A stretch of 64,000 nt of DNA from Branchipolynoe longqiensis (GCA_030323885.1 CM059186.1:169431230-169495229), one strand, 5' to 3'. Positions 53,645 through 63,396 are shown, counted from the stretch's first letter. Notes: a model not told the origin generated them from the sequence alone. Made by a program: numbers and translations.

Positions 53645-54235
53645 GTATAAAGGGGCTGTCACATTATGACGCATCGCGCCAACGTACGCCGACGTATGTG
53701 AGTTTTGGCTGCTACGTCGGGATACATCGTTATGCGTCATGCGTGTGTTAGGCGCTTGTTGGTATACATCAATGTACATCGACGTTTGGCGGGATACGGC
53801 GTCATGCATCTAGGGGTCGGCAAAGTTTTGTGCATTTACAAAACTTTTGATGTACGACAAGGTTCAACAATGTGTGGATTTTATGTCGGCCATATGTTAT
53901 GTATACATTAGGCATACATCGATGTGCATTATACTACGTTAGACAAACATTGTTCACTATGTTGACCTATGTGAAAGGCAGTGGAAACGTACAGTCCACG
54001 TACTGACAACGTATGGATAATGTATGTCTAATGTACGGCTAACATACGTTTAGCATTTCTCCAGCGTGTATTGACATACGTTTGTCATATGTTGGGCATA
54101 CGCTATGAATACGGTATGTATATGTCCAACTTTGCCCCCCTCGCTGAAAAGTTTGACGCTTCTCAGCATAAAAAAAGTGATTTTACGCGTTGGCCGCTTG
54201 CTTGCGCGATGCGTCGTAATGTGACAGGGCTGTAA
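53645..54235. mobile_element. ACGT-rich MITE flanked by TAA
   Basis: GGGGCTGTCACATTATGACG and inverted GCGTCGTAATGTGACAGGGC, with GCATCGCGC continuing the match. TAA on both sides could be a 3-bp target duplication as in PIF/Harbinger elements. It ends 26 bp from the CCP2 donor. Confidence 0.65.
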
Positions 54236-54260
54236 CAGCGTGAATGAGTTAACAACGTAC

Positions 54261-54458
54261 CTTTACAGCCTTGGCCACCTTCTCCTTCATATGCCCAACC
54301 GCTCGTGGTACATTGTCTGTAGTACATGCTGTCCTTCTGGGATAAATCCTCGAAGAAGCCACTCTCACATATATATTTCACTCGTTCACCCTCCTGGCCA
54401 TGCACTTGGTGTATGTAGGCGTGACTGTAGCTTGGAGCTGACCCGCAGATGTGTCTTC
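54261..54458 (-). CDS. CCP2 exon (sushi domain)
   Basis: The 198-bp exon encodes 66 residues in phase 1-1, with acceptor AATTGCAG and donor GTACGT. It begins HICGSAP, continues with VKYICESGF and YYRQC, and ends in a Gly/Glu-rich loop before GQGC. Four cysteines and the Trp of SGWAYEG define a CCP. The module is longer than its relatives because of the CIII-CIV region. It is separated from EGF2 by a 12.8-kb intron holding MITEs and the nested LINEs. Confidence 0.8.
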
Positions 54459-55223
54459 CTGCAATTAATAGACGGTTTCGTAATTCCAGCCGCACGGTGC
54501 ATTGTGGGATGCTGGGCAGCAAAACAATAGACGGGTACAGAAAACTGTTAAAATCGATTTGTCGTCTAAATGCTGCACCACCACATCAGGCTCTGCTCGA
54601 AAGAGACACAGAGTCATCCAATAAATACATTATTTCCATTAGAAATGTCACTTATGGTGTTATGTATCATTAACTTTGCCATCGGGCAAAATTAGATTTT
54701 TTTCCTCACTGTTTTAGAAGCAGCATTTTCATGTTAGTTTCTCGGTTTTCTTCCTAAAAATAAATTGCAATCTATTTGATATATGAAACAGGATTATGTG
54801 CCTGGGTATGGTTCCCAAATAGGTCTATCTACACATGTTCATAGCTTTGTGAATTTGCTAATTTAGCAAATTCTATTTGATGATCACAACAGTGAAATGC
54901 AAACGTAGGCCTATATGTTTAAATGGATTAACACAAAGTATAGTGAAAGCAGGATTTTGGACTGTTTTACAAGCCACAAGAAGCAAGAAAACCTAAATTA
55001 TGACTAAAGCAAAATTCAAAAAGATTTGAATCAAATTGGACTAGTGCTATCTCACGGTGAAAACAAGTGTTAACACACTTTTCCATTATTAACAGGGTAA
55101 ATAAATCCATTACACACAAAAAGAACAACAACAAAATCTCAAAGATCAGTTTGGAGTACCTATCATTGGTTAGACGAGAAGAAAGGAATGAAAGTGGCTG
55201 AAGCTGAGTATGTTGCTGCTCAC

Positions 55224-55343
55224 CGTCACAGTTATTGCCAAAAGCTCTCTGGCACACACACATGTTTCCCCCTGGCACAGTACGACATTCCGAGTAGTAA
55301 CCATCGCAACGATGATGCCGAGTGCAGCCGCCTTTGGCTGGTG
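55224..55343 (-). CDS. EGF1 exon, divergent EGF-like domain
   Basis: The 120-bp exon encodes about 40 residues in phase 1-1 with donor GTGAGC. Six cysteines are spaced C-x5-C-x6-C-x8-C-x-C-x7-C, which fits an EGF fold. It lacks the D-x-D/N-E calcium-binding start. The fourth-cysteine loop CRTVPGGNMC has lost the Asn and Tyr of the Asx-hydroxylation consensus seen in the other EGFs, so calcium binding is unlikely. Two in-frame acceptors lie 6 bp apart (TTTTAG at 55343/55344, CACCAG at 55337/55338). I chose the upstream one for its better pyrimidine tract. A minisatellite lies directly upstream in the intron. Confidence 0.72.
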
Positions 55344-55344
55344 C

Positions 55345-56010
55345 TAAAACAAGTAGCAACATATGGCATAGCACAATATATAGCACATGATATAACAAAA
55401 GATGTAGTATAAGATGTAACACAAGATATAGCACAAGATGTAGCACATGATATAACACAAGATGTAGTGTAAGATGTAACACAAGACATAGCACAAGATG
55501 TAGCACATGATATAACACAAGATGTAGTGCAAGATTAACACAAGATATAGCACATGATGTAGCACATGATATACCACGAGACGTAGTGCAAGATTAACAC
55601 AAGATATAGCACAAGATCTAGCACATAATATAACACGAGACGTAGTGCAAGATTAACACAAGATATAGCACTGATCTAGCACATAATATAACACGAGACG
55701 TCGTGCAAGATTAACACAAGATATAGCTCATGATATAATACAAGATATAGCACGTAATATAATACAAGATGTAGCACAAGATGTGCCACAAGATGGACCA
55801 CAAGATGGACCACAATATGTACCAAAGGTTACACAACATAACACAAGATGTAGCCCAAGATGTATCACAATATAATACAAGATATATCACTTGAAATATC
55901 ACCACATGTAGCACAAGATGGAGCACCAGATGTAGCACAAGATGTAGCACAAAATAAGATGTATCACAAAATAAGATGTAGCACAAAATATAACACAATG
56001 TAATACAGGT
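55345..56010. repeat. Minisatellite (AAGATGTAGCACATGATATA) upstream of EGF1
   Basis: Units of GATGTAGCACAAGATATAAC and variants fill the intron right up to the EGF1 acceptor region. The stretch 56011-57025 shows no gene. Confidence 0.85.
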
Positions 56011-57031
56011 CATTTACTCAAACTGTTTTTTCAACTTTTTTCTTGTAAAACATAATCTTGTTTTCTTAACTGTGATAACTGAAATCTTATTTAAATGTGT
56101 TGTGTACGCTAAAATGATGTTCTGGATGTGTGTTTGATTCCAATGTTGCATGAGTGATTTTAACGTATTACTCAATTTGCATAAGATCAAAATTTAAAAG
56201 AAGTGAAATAGCTTTTTTTTTCAACTCTGACATGTGTAGGCCTAACGTTTTCTGCTATTACTTGGACGGTCTTCACTTTTGGTCATTACCAGCAATCCTG
56301 AACTTAATTTTTCCGCTGCGAGTTCATGGCGCTTCGATCGATTTTGCCATCATCCAATCAGCGTCGGCCACAAGATGCGGAGTATGCATCGATTATATAT
56401 ATTTCAATGACAAGTTTGTTTCAATTAAAAAAATGGAATAAAGATTTGTTGTAATTGGATGTAAGGATTATGGAACAATGAATAAATAAATAGGAATACA
56501 TATTTCAATAAAAATAAACTGGTTTGATGGATTTATTTCTTATTTTATGTGTCAACTTCAACCCCCATGTGGACACGGCAAAATATTTAGCTACATAACT
56601 GAAACTATGCCTAGAGATACCTTATGGTGCTGCCATCTGTGAGAGCTATCAGCCACTAAAATAGATGCTGCCGTATTCTGTCACTAGCTCATAGAAGTTG
56701 GGCAGTTTAGCGATTTTCTGTGAATATAGTGGGAAAACGTGGCATTTTCTCCCAAATTGTCAACATATAGATGGACCTACAAAAATGTTATCAAATTTAG
56801 CCCAATGTTCGGCATGTAAGAGCTTGGTGTATGTATAAACTCATCTGCTATCGGTGCTATACGTTTATTATGATAGAAATGTGATAAATGGTGTTGCCAT
56901 GGATTCGCTATAGGAATGCTAGTACTCGTGGTGACGGTGAGTTGTCGCAGCGCTAGTCAACAGGTTTGGGATTGCTGGTAATGTTTCCATGTCACACTGT
57001 AGCGCCCAGTTTCGAAGGATGACCTATTTAC

Positions 57032-57199
57032 CTGAGCATAGGCCAGTTGAACTGGATGTGTGTTGCCAGTTAGGGGAGGAGCAGTTGGCTGACCAGTCAT
57101 AGTCGTAGTTGGCCTCGCAGATGTAGTACAGGTCAACGCTCTCCTCATTGGTGGTTTGGTTCAGGTAGGCATGGGGGTCGTGGACAGGGTAGCCACACT
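57032..57199 (-). CDS. CCP1 exon (sushi domain), partial gene
   Basis: The 168-bp exon encodes 56 residues in phase 1-1. It begins with acceptor TTGACAG and ends with donor GTAAATAG. The four sushi cysteines are visible in ECGYP, YYIC, ANC and GLC, with the conserved tryptophan in SPNWQH before the last cysteine. It is the shortest CCP of the series and is the most upstream exon I can find. The next exon in transcription order is EGF1. A weaker donor (GTAAAT) than its neighbours is the only oddity. Confidence 0.8.
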
Positions 57200-57769
57200 C
57201 TGTCAACAGACATGAAGGAGCACAAACCATATCCGGTTAAATAAGAACTTGCTTTGGGACAAACATTGGGAATGAGGAGGATGAATATGGATTTTAAAAG
57301 TATTTGTTGTTATTTTAAAAATGTTATTCGTCAGACAAGTTTATTCATTAGTTTGTTGTAGCAATGTATTTTGCATAAGTATTGAATTGAATTTAACGTA
57401 ACATTGGCGAATACAAGTAATTAGACTTAACCGTTATGGACAGCATAAATACACTGTCACAACAAAATAGACATGTGGACTAACAATGTACTAATGAGAT
57501 CATGCAGATACATGAACAACGTGAAATGATTACATATGTATACATACAGGGACATATCTGATTCTAGGTAAAGGTTTCAATTTCTGAGTTCTTGTAGAGA
57601 TGTATTTACATAAGTATAAACTTTAATTTAATGTAACTGTAGTTGCTTGGCTGAAAGATCACCGGTTGAGTTTCATTACACCTGAGCATTACAGCGGGAT
57701 CTATTGGCGCCATCTGTATTCAATAGCATGCACTACTGCACCATTTCCACTCATCGACTGTCTGACAAA

Positions 57770-57972
57770 GTAAGTAGTAACTGTATGCATGACATAGCAG
57801 CGAGAATAGTAGGAATAATTGTCTGGTTATATTTACATAATGTTTTATATGGCACAAATATATATATTTAGGTAGTAAATATATGCATCATATAGCAGTG
57901 AAACCGATAGGAATAGTTGCCTGTTTGTATTTACATAATGTTTTACATAGCACACATGAATACTTAAGTAGT
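57770..57972. repeat. ~95-bp tandem repeat, left of Ngaro-like insertion
   Basis: AGTAGTAA, TATGCATCATATAGCAGTGA and TTTACATAATGTTTTA recur twice here and twice more at 63148-63330. The retroelement was inserted inside this array. Confidence 0.75.
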
Positions 57973-58148
57973 AATTCACTAAGGGCAGAGACAGAATTCC
58001 ATACAGTGGTATTTATTTTTTCATTTCATCTCGTTACATTCAGGTTTGACATTTGTGGGTGCTAGTCAGTGTGTTTTATGTTCGTCACATCCCTTCGGGG
58101 TTATGGTCCCAGTGATTGTGGTCCTGGGCCGGAGTCGAGCCCTTAACC
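57973..58148 (-). repeat. Split direct repeat B2 (176 bp)
   Basis: Matches 58467-58642 almost perfectly, from AATTCACTAAGGGCAGAG to GAGCCCTTAACC. Confidence 0.85.
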
Positions 58149-58185
58149 CTTCCCGTTACTCTTTGGTTGAGGTGTGGGTGGGTGG

Positions 58186-58466
58186 GTGAAGTTAGCTGGT
58201 GGAGTTATCCGAACGGCAGCTGGAGGAGTTGTGTGGCCGTGGAGGCGGTTTGGATTCGAACTGGTCACATGGTGTTTTTGGCGGTAGGGGAGGGTGCGCC
58301 TCCTCCTGTGGCCGGGTGGAGGAGGTTCCTCCTTAACGCTAGGTGGCGCCATCAGCGCTGTGGGTATGGGTGTTCTTTCCCCTGGAGGCATGTGGAGTCG
58401 GATGGTTCAGTAGGGGGGGGGGGGCGTCTCCGCCCCGTGAATTAGCCATGTTACGTTAACATGCAT
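58186..58466 (-). repeat. Split direct repeat A2 (281 bp)
   Basis: Matches 62864-63143 from GTGAAGTTAGCTGGTGGAG to GTTAACATGCAT, differing mainly in a G-run length. Confidence 0.85.
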
Positions 58467-58642
58467 AATTCACTAAGGGCAGAGACAGAATTCCATACAG
58501 TGGTATTTATTTTTTCATTTCATCTCGTTACATTCAGGTTTGACATTTGTGGGTGCTAGTCGGTGTGTTTTATGTTTGTCACGTCCCTTCGGGGTTATGG
58601 TCCCAGTGATGGTGGTCCTGGGCCGGAGTCGAGCCCTTAACC
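58467..58642 (-). repeat. Split direct repeat B1 (176 bp)
   Basis: Partner of 57973-58148. It starts at the AATT junction with A2. Confidence 0.85.
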
Positions 58643-58726
58643 AAGTAGGCTGGAGGATTCGCTCGTGTTGTTCGTCTGTGTAACCTGGGAAGAGAGAAGC
58701 AAATGTGTGTGAGCTTTCCAGGTTAT

Positions 58727-59044
58727 CTATAGTCCTGCGGTCAGTACATTGTCGAAGTTTACAGTGATCTCAGATATTGCTAGTTCGCAGCAGAGGGCGG
58801 CCGCGATGGCCCGAGCCTTGGGGTCTGTGGCACGCCTGCTCAGGGCATCTGCCAGGACGAGTTCGCGTCCAGGCTTGTGGCATATCTGAACCTCGCAGGA
58901 GTTGGTGGCGGCAAAGAGCCATATCTCACGGGCACATGCTGTGAGTGTCTTGTCACGGCCTGTGCCACTGTCCAGTACCTGCTGGCTTGCAGCATTGTCG
59001 GTGTTGATGACAATGTGGTACCTGTCAGGGTGTGGGGGGGGCAA
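58727..59044 (-). CDS. Ngaro-like pol, RNase H C-terminal part (frameshifted)
   Basis: This frame continues the RNase H of the upstream ORF. It shows VINTDNAASQQVL (catalytic Asp) and GRELVLADALSRR (catalytic Asp/Ser region). It joins the main ORF at the G8 run 59034-59041. One base too many there, or a +1 shift, separates the frames. It ends 84 bp before repeat B1. Confidence 0.78.
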   Translation of the reverse strand: MPPPHPDRYHIVINTDNAASQQVLDSGTGRDKTLTACAREIWLFAATNSCEVQICHKPGRELVLADALSRRATDPKARAIAAALCCELAISEITVNFDNVLTAGL

Positions 59045-61451
59045 GGGCCTTGAGGGCTACCACGAAGTTGATGGCCTCGAGGTGGGCGATGTTTGTGGTG
59101 CTGGTCTTGAGAGCTTCTGGATACCGATGCCCATAGTACTCTTTGGGGGAGTATGCCCCGCCCCCTTCGAGTGAGGAATCACATTCGATCACCCAGGGGG
59201 TCTTGGGGTCACTTGGGAGGAGAACCAGGCCATTGGAGCGCTTCGCGTACTCCAGGAACCAGTTGATGTCGGTCCGGAGGTCGTCTGGGATGTGGTGGTT
59301 CCCAGTGAATGGAGTTTGGCGGAGCGCTTCGTGTATTCTTGCCATGAATCGTCTGGCTGGGGTAACACATTTTGCTATGTGGTGTAGGCTGCCCGCGAGC
59401 TTCTGGATGTCTTTCCTGGAGGCCTGTGTGGGCATGGCCCACTTCTCGCACTCGACGAGAGTGTCTTCGAGCTTGTCGTCTGGTATTGTCACTTGCATTT
59501 TGTTAATGTCTATCACAAATCCGAGCCATTCTATGGTCTTCGTGGGTGGTGTGCACTTGCCTGGGGACAGTGCTAGGCCAAGCTCGGCCGTGATTGATAG
59601 GCAGTCTCGGTAGGCCCTCTCTGCTTCTTGCCTCGTGGGTGCCACGCCCACGAAGTCATCGAGGTAGCAGTATGCGACATGGCCTCTCTTCCTGAGGAGG
59701 TATACGACTGTGTTGGTTGTCCTAGCACAGGCCATTGATGATGTGCGGCACCCGAATGGTGGGGCGACGTCGGTGTAGTATTTGCCATCAATGGCGATAC
59801 CAAGCAGGGGGGTGGAGAGAGGGCAGGTCCTGAGTTGCCTGTAGGCCCTGGCGAGGTCGGCTCCCCAGGCATAGGCCCCCTTTCCCAGGCGAGCCACCTC
59901 ATCCGCTGCATCCAGTATCCCGGGGAGACTGTAGGTGCATGGGCGGCCTTGATAGTGCCCCTTCTTTATGCCCGAGTTTACACTGCATCCTCTTGGCCAG
60001 CTGAGGTCGACGATGACGCGTCTGTCAGTGGTGTTTTTCTTGGGGCGGGTCATGATGGGACTGACCTGGTTCCAAGGGGCGAAGGGGGGTTCTTGGAAGG
60101 GGCCAATGATGGCGCCATGGGCTATCTCCGTGGCTATGTAGGCCCTTATGGCGTCGAGCTGTGGGTCATCCTTGGCATGGTTAGTCGTGGTTGGGGTGGG
60201 GGGCGTGTCCGCGGTGTAGTCCGCCGGCCAGCCAAACTCCAAGTAGTCGACTATCTCGTTATCATGGTAGTCGGCGAGCATCCTCCTCCATTGTGGGATG
60301 TCGAGGCCTGATGGAATGGGTATCCTGGCACCCATGTAGTTGGGTACGGCTGTACGGCGGACCTCGTTGTATATCGCGAGGTAGTCAGCATGGCGGCCCC
60401 ATTGGTCGTGGAGTGGGCGTGGCCAGATGGCGTCGAGGGTATTGCGGTATTGTCGGGGTGACACTATGGGCAGGGTGGTGTAGCCTCTGTCGGTGTCTCC
60501 AATGTCGTGGTGGCCATTCCGGGAGCCTTGTGTACCTATTGATGCCTTGTGCCTCTTGGCTGCATGGTGTGCGTTCACGTGAGTGTGGTCGTCCATGTTG
60601 TCGCCTGCATCAGTGTGGGCGTGGCTGGTGTGGGGTTGGGCGTGGCTGGCGTGGGGGTGGGCATGGCCCGGGCCCGTCCCGCCACCTGGCCGACTGTTAT
60701 TGTTGTTGTTTGCGCCGCCGCCATCTTGGATGGTGGCGCCACCGGTGTTATGGTAGGCATGACGGCGGCCATGGGCGATCGGGGTGTGGTGGCCAGTGCC
60801 GCCACCTGGTGGTTCGTCGCCGTAACCTATGTTGGTGTCATCACAGTGTGTTGTGCAAGTCCCACCACTACATGCCCATGGCCGCTTCCTGCCTCTCCCG
60901 CTGTTATCGGCTGCCATGGGGGCGTGGCCTTTGCCAGTGTCACTGTCTTCATCGCTACCATATGACTCAATCGCCCCATCGTTACATACACTACAGTCTG
61001 ACTCGTCCGCGCATATGCAAGCGGAGAGGTCGGTCCGGTGGGGCACACTGCTAGGGATGTATTCGGGGGGCCTATGGTGGCTGTCGGGGTGGCGTACATC
61101 CATCCCATCCGCACTGTCTCCGTCTGTAGTGTCAGCACTGCCGTTGCAGATCGTGCAGTCCGACTCGTCGGCACACACCCAGTTCATTATGTCCATGGCG
61201 GGTACCACCTGGGGTTGGGTGCCATGGGCGGGGTCACTACTGATGCCACTGCCAGTATGGTCGCACATATTACAGTACCCACCCGGGTCGCAATCACAGA
61301 ATGCAATGTCAGGGTCCGGGGGTGGGCGTGTCCCGCAGCTGGTAGTACTGCCGTCGGGGCGGTCTTCGTCTAGTGGGGTGTGGCTACTGGTGTATTTACA
61401 TACCGTCTCGTGTTCGTCATGGTTTGTGGTGTGGTCCGGCTCCTCATCCAT
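59025..61451 (-). CDS. Ngaro-like pol: reverse transcriptase and RNase H start
   Basis: The 808-residue ORF begins with a His/Asp-rich, low-complexity N terminus holding three cysteine clusters (CDCDPGGYCNMC, CADESDCTICNG, CADESDCSVCND). From about residue 380 it is a DIRS/Ngaro-type reverse transcriptase: VIVDLSWPRG, then GIAIDGKYYTDVAPPFG and YLDD at 596-599. RNase H begins with ECDSSLEGGG (D758) and HLEAINF, then the frame breaks at the G8 run. It starts 27 bp after the gag stop. It would copy element RNA into the circular DNA intermediate of this class. Confidence 0.87.
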   Translation of the reverse strand: MDEEPDHTTNHDEHETVCKYTSSHTPLDEDRPDGSTTSCGTRPPPDPDIAFCDCDPGGYCNMCDHTGSGISSDPAHGTQPQVVPAMDIMNWVCADESDCTICNGSADTTDGDSADGMDVRHPDSHHRPPEYIPSSVPHRTDLSACICADESDCSVCNDGAIESYGSDEDSDTGKGHAPMAADNSGRGRKRPWACSGGTCTTHCDDTNIGYGDEPPGGGTGHHTPIAHGRRHAYHNTGGATIQDGGGANNNNNSRPGGGTGPGHAHPHASHAQPHTSHAHTDAGDNMDDHTHVNAHHAAKRHKASIGTQGSRNGHHDIGDTDRGYTTLPIVSPRQYRNTLDAIWPRPLHDQWGRHADYLAIYNEVRRTAVPNYMGARIPIPSGLDIPQWRRMLADYHDNEIVDYLEFGWPADYTADTPPTPTTTNHAKDDPQLDAIRAYIATEIAHGAIIGPFQEPPFAPWNQVSPIMTRPKKNTTDRRVIVDLSWPRGCSVNSGIKKGHYQGRPCTYSLPGILDAADEVARLGKGAYAWGADLARAYRQLRTCPLSTPLLGIAIDGKYYTDVAPPFGCRTSSMACARTTNTVVYLLRKRGHVAYCYLDDFVGVAPTRQEAERAYRDCLSITAELGLALSPGKCTPPTKTIEWLGFVIDINKMQVTIPDDKLEDTLVECEKWAMPTQASRKDIQKLAGSLHHIAKCVTPARRFMARIHEALRQTPFTGNHHIPDDLRTDINWFLEYAKRSNGLVLLPSDPKTPWVIECDSSLEGGGAYSPKEYYGHRYPEALKTSTTNIAHLEAINFVVALKALAPPTP

Positions 61452-61478
61452 GCCAGTGTCTGGGGGGGGCGGAGCCGC

Positions 61479-62831
61479 TCAGCAAAAAACCTGGTTGGTC
61501 TGCTGACTGCCAGTATTGGTGCTGGATGGGGTTTTCCTGTCCATGAACCGTTTCTTGTTCATGCAGGCGCGCTCCTGATGATTGTTCGACCTATGATATT
61601 TATTTGCGCACCAGGCACATATGTGCGCCTTACGGTCGGTGTGCTGCCCGTGTGATGCTGTAAAGCCGCAGTCGTTGCCCCAGTTCCAGACGTGGCACGG
61701 CTTCCCGTCTGTCTCTTTATTGAACTCCGTTTTTGCCTCACCGGTGTTGTTCGTTGCATACGCGTTACTTTTTCCGCCACTGTGGGTAGGGCGTTGTGTC
61801 TGCTTCGTGGGTATGCGGGTGCCGAGTACACACGCGTCCCTTTGGACATCCTTGATTGCGTACTGGTCGGCCCACCTGTGTGGTAGGCGGCCATCCTCTA
61901 TCATGTCGAACACCTGCTCAGACCATTGCCTGCAGGTGTTCCAGTCCCAGGTAGAGGCCATGGTCATGAGTTGGTGATGGTGCTCCAGGATGGGCGCTTT
62001 CCATAGCTGGGGGACTGCTGCATCCTTCCCCATCCTGAAGAGTGCCGCACAATACTCGGGCCATGTGGCTTCACCCAGGCCCACCTTCTCCCGCTTTGTA
62101 CCACAAATTACACAGAGGTGTGGAAGGAATTTGGGCTTACCTCGTTTGCGGCCGAGTGCTGATCCGGCCGCAGCGAGCAGATCGTTGATGGCGTCCGTAC
62201 GGTCAGTGTTTCTCTCGTATTCCGGTGTCGCGTATTGGCCGTACCCGGCCAGTATGTCACGGTCCTCCGTGTAGGCATCATTGAAGTGCATGGCATTGTT
62301 TGTGGCGGCATGTACTGGGAGGGGAGGCGGGGGTTGGTTGTAAGTGGCATCAATCGCCGCCGCATGTGGTGTCAGAGGAAGCGTCGGTTGGTCGGAGGTG
62401 GCGGCCCCGGCTGGCGGCCCGGCCGTTAGTGCCTGGCCGGCCATGCCACGTGGCAGCACCTCTGGTGTTCGTCTGTTAGGTCCTGTGTTAGTGTCCAGTC
62501 TGGTATCCACTGTTGCTAATATGTCCGTGCGTAGATCCTGCATCTGGTTAGTCATGAGTGCCTGTATTGCCTCCAAGAGGCCGTCACCGAGGCCGCTGGG
62601 GCCTGCCGTGGGTTGTGGTGGCGGTTGTGACAGCTGTTGTGACAGTGGTGGAGCCGACAGCGATGGCCGTGCCGTGTTGATCGTGTCGGGCATGTCATGC
62701 GTGTCAGTTGTGTTGCTCGTCGTTCCGTTTCCACCTTGGTTGTTCGTCCTCGGGCATCCTCGCCCATTTGGCACATTGTTTTTGTTGCCTTTCTTTGCTG
62801 CGTTCCGTGCTGATTTGCGTGGGGTCGGCAT
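61479..62831 (-). CDS. Ngaro-like Gag protein
   Basis: The 450-residue ORF starts 32 bp inside repeat A1. A basic N terminus (RKSARNAAKKGNKN) is followed by a Pro/Gln-rich region. A conserved block at about 215-345 includes KFLPHLCVICGTKREKVG and SEQVFDMIEDGRLPHRW. The C-terminal zinc module has PCHVWNWGNDC, then CAWCAN and HQERAC with CX2CX9HX4C spacing. It presumably packages element RNA. The same block and zinc spacing appear in the GC-rich Gag at 30013-31295. Confidence 0.82.
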   Translation of the reverse strand: MPTPRKSARNAAKKGNKNNVPNGRGCPRTNNQGGNGTTSNTTDTHDMPDTINTARPSLSAPPLSQQLSQPPPQPTAGPSGLGDGLLEAIQALMTNQMQDLRTDILATVDTRLDTNTGPNRRTPEVLPRGMAGQALTAGPPAGAATSDQPTLPLTPHAAAIDATYNQPPPPLPVHAATNNAMHFNDAYTEDRDILAGYGQYATPEYERNTDRTDAINDLLAAAGSALGRKRGKPKFLPHLCVICGTKREKVGLGEATWPEYCAALFRMGKDAAVPQLWKAPILEHHHQLMTMASTWDWNTCRQWSEQVFDMIEDGRLPHRWADQYAIKDVQRDACVLGTRIPTKQTQRPTHSGGKSNAYATNNTGEAKTEFNKETDGKPCHVWNWGNDCGFTASHGQHTDRKAHICAWCANKYHRSNNHQERACMNKKRFMDRKTPSSTNTGSQQTNQVFC

Positions 62832-62863
62832 GTTATCCGTTGCTTGACGTTACGTTGCGTGGC

Positions 62864-63143
62864 GTGAAGTTAGCTGGTGGAGTTATCCGAATGGCAGCTG
62901 GAGGAGTTGTGTGGCCGTGGAGGCGGTTTGGATTCGAACTGGTCACGTGGTGTTTTTGGCGGTAGGGGAGGGTGCGCCTCCTCCTGTGGCCGGGTGGAGG
63001 AGGTTCCTCCTTAACGCTAGGTGGCGCCATCAGCGCTGTGGGTATGGGTGTTCTTTCCCCTGGAGGCATGTGGAGTCGGATGGTTCAGTAGGGGGAGGGG
63101 CCGTCTCCGCCCCGTGAATTAGCCATGTTACGTTAACATGCAT
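62864..63143 (-). repeat. Split direct repeat A1 (280 bp)
   Basis: 5' end of the element in minus sense, partner of 58186-58466. It is followed by AATT at 63144-63147. Confidence 0.85.
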
Positions 63144-63147
63144 AATT

Positions 63148-63330
63148 ATATGCATAACATAGCAGTCAAACTAGAAGGAATAGTCGCATGTTTATAATCA
63201 CATAGCGTATTATGTAACACATATATAAGGGGTATTTACACACATGGCACAGCAGTGAAACTAGTTGGAATTTAGTACTTTTATACTCACATAATGTATT
63301 ATACATCACATTATGTCTGTTAGATCCTGG
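63148..63330. repeat. ~95-bp tandem repeat, right of Ngaro-like insertion
   Basis: ATATGCATAACATAGCAGTC and a second unit near 63240 continue the array at 57770-57972. Confidence 0.7.
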
Positions 63331-63360
63331 CTCTGCCTCACGCCTGTGCCACTTGCAGGA

Positions 63361-63363
<3 letters not shown>

Positions 63364-63396
<33 letters not shown>
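63364..63396. repeat. (TA)n microsatellite
   Basis: About 15 TA dinucleotides. From 63397 to 64000 I see no gene or repeat I can name. Confidence 0.9.

Larger units (their letters stand above)
2416..57199 (-). other. Partial gene: alternating sushi (CCP)/EGF mosaic protein
   Basis: Eighteen exons on the minus strand encode nine CCP and eight EGF-like modules in the order CCP1-EGF1-CCP2-EGF2 through to EGF8-CCP9. All module-bounding introns are phase 1, so each exon can be duplicated or lost without a frameshift, as is usual for shuffled extracellular modules. No start codon, signal peptide, transmembrane segment or terminal stop was found inside the window, so both ends lie outside it. CCP and EGF modules fold through disulfides, so the protein must pass through the secretory pathway and act outside the cell or on its surface. 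The ligand is unknown. I do not recognise a named orthologue. SVEP1-like and fibulin-like proteins share the modules, but I cannot match this strict alternation to a specific family. Confidence 0.85.
57973..63147 (-). mobile_element. Ngaro-like YR retrotransposon, recombinase missing
   Basis: The minus-strand element has split direct repeats. Region A1 (63143-62864) is followed by gag, RT-RNase H, B1 (58642-58467), A2 (58466-58186) and B2 (58148-57973). This A1-ORFs-B1-A2-B2 layout is characteristic of Ngaro/PAT elements, which integrate with a tyrosine recombinase. AATT stands at both outer ends and at the internal B1/A2 junction, with no longer target duplication. Only 84 bp separate the RNase H stop from B1, so no recombinase gene is present. 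Confidence 0.78.

Noticed and set aside
59143..62847. Plus-strand open frames over the Ngaro-like element
   Set aside because: They are antisense to gag and pol, which have clear motifs on the minus strand.
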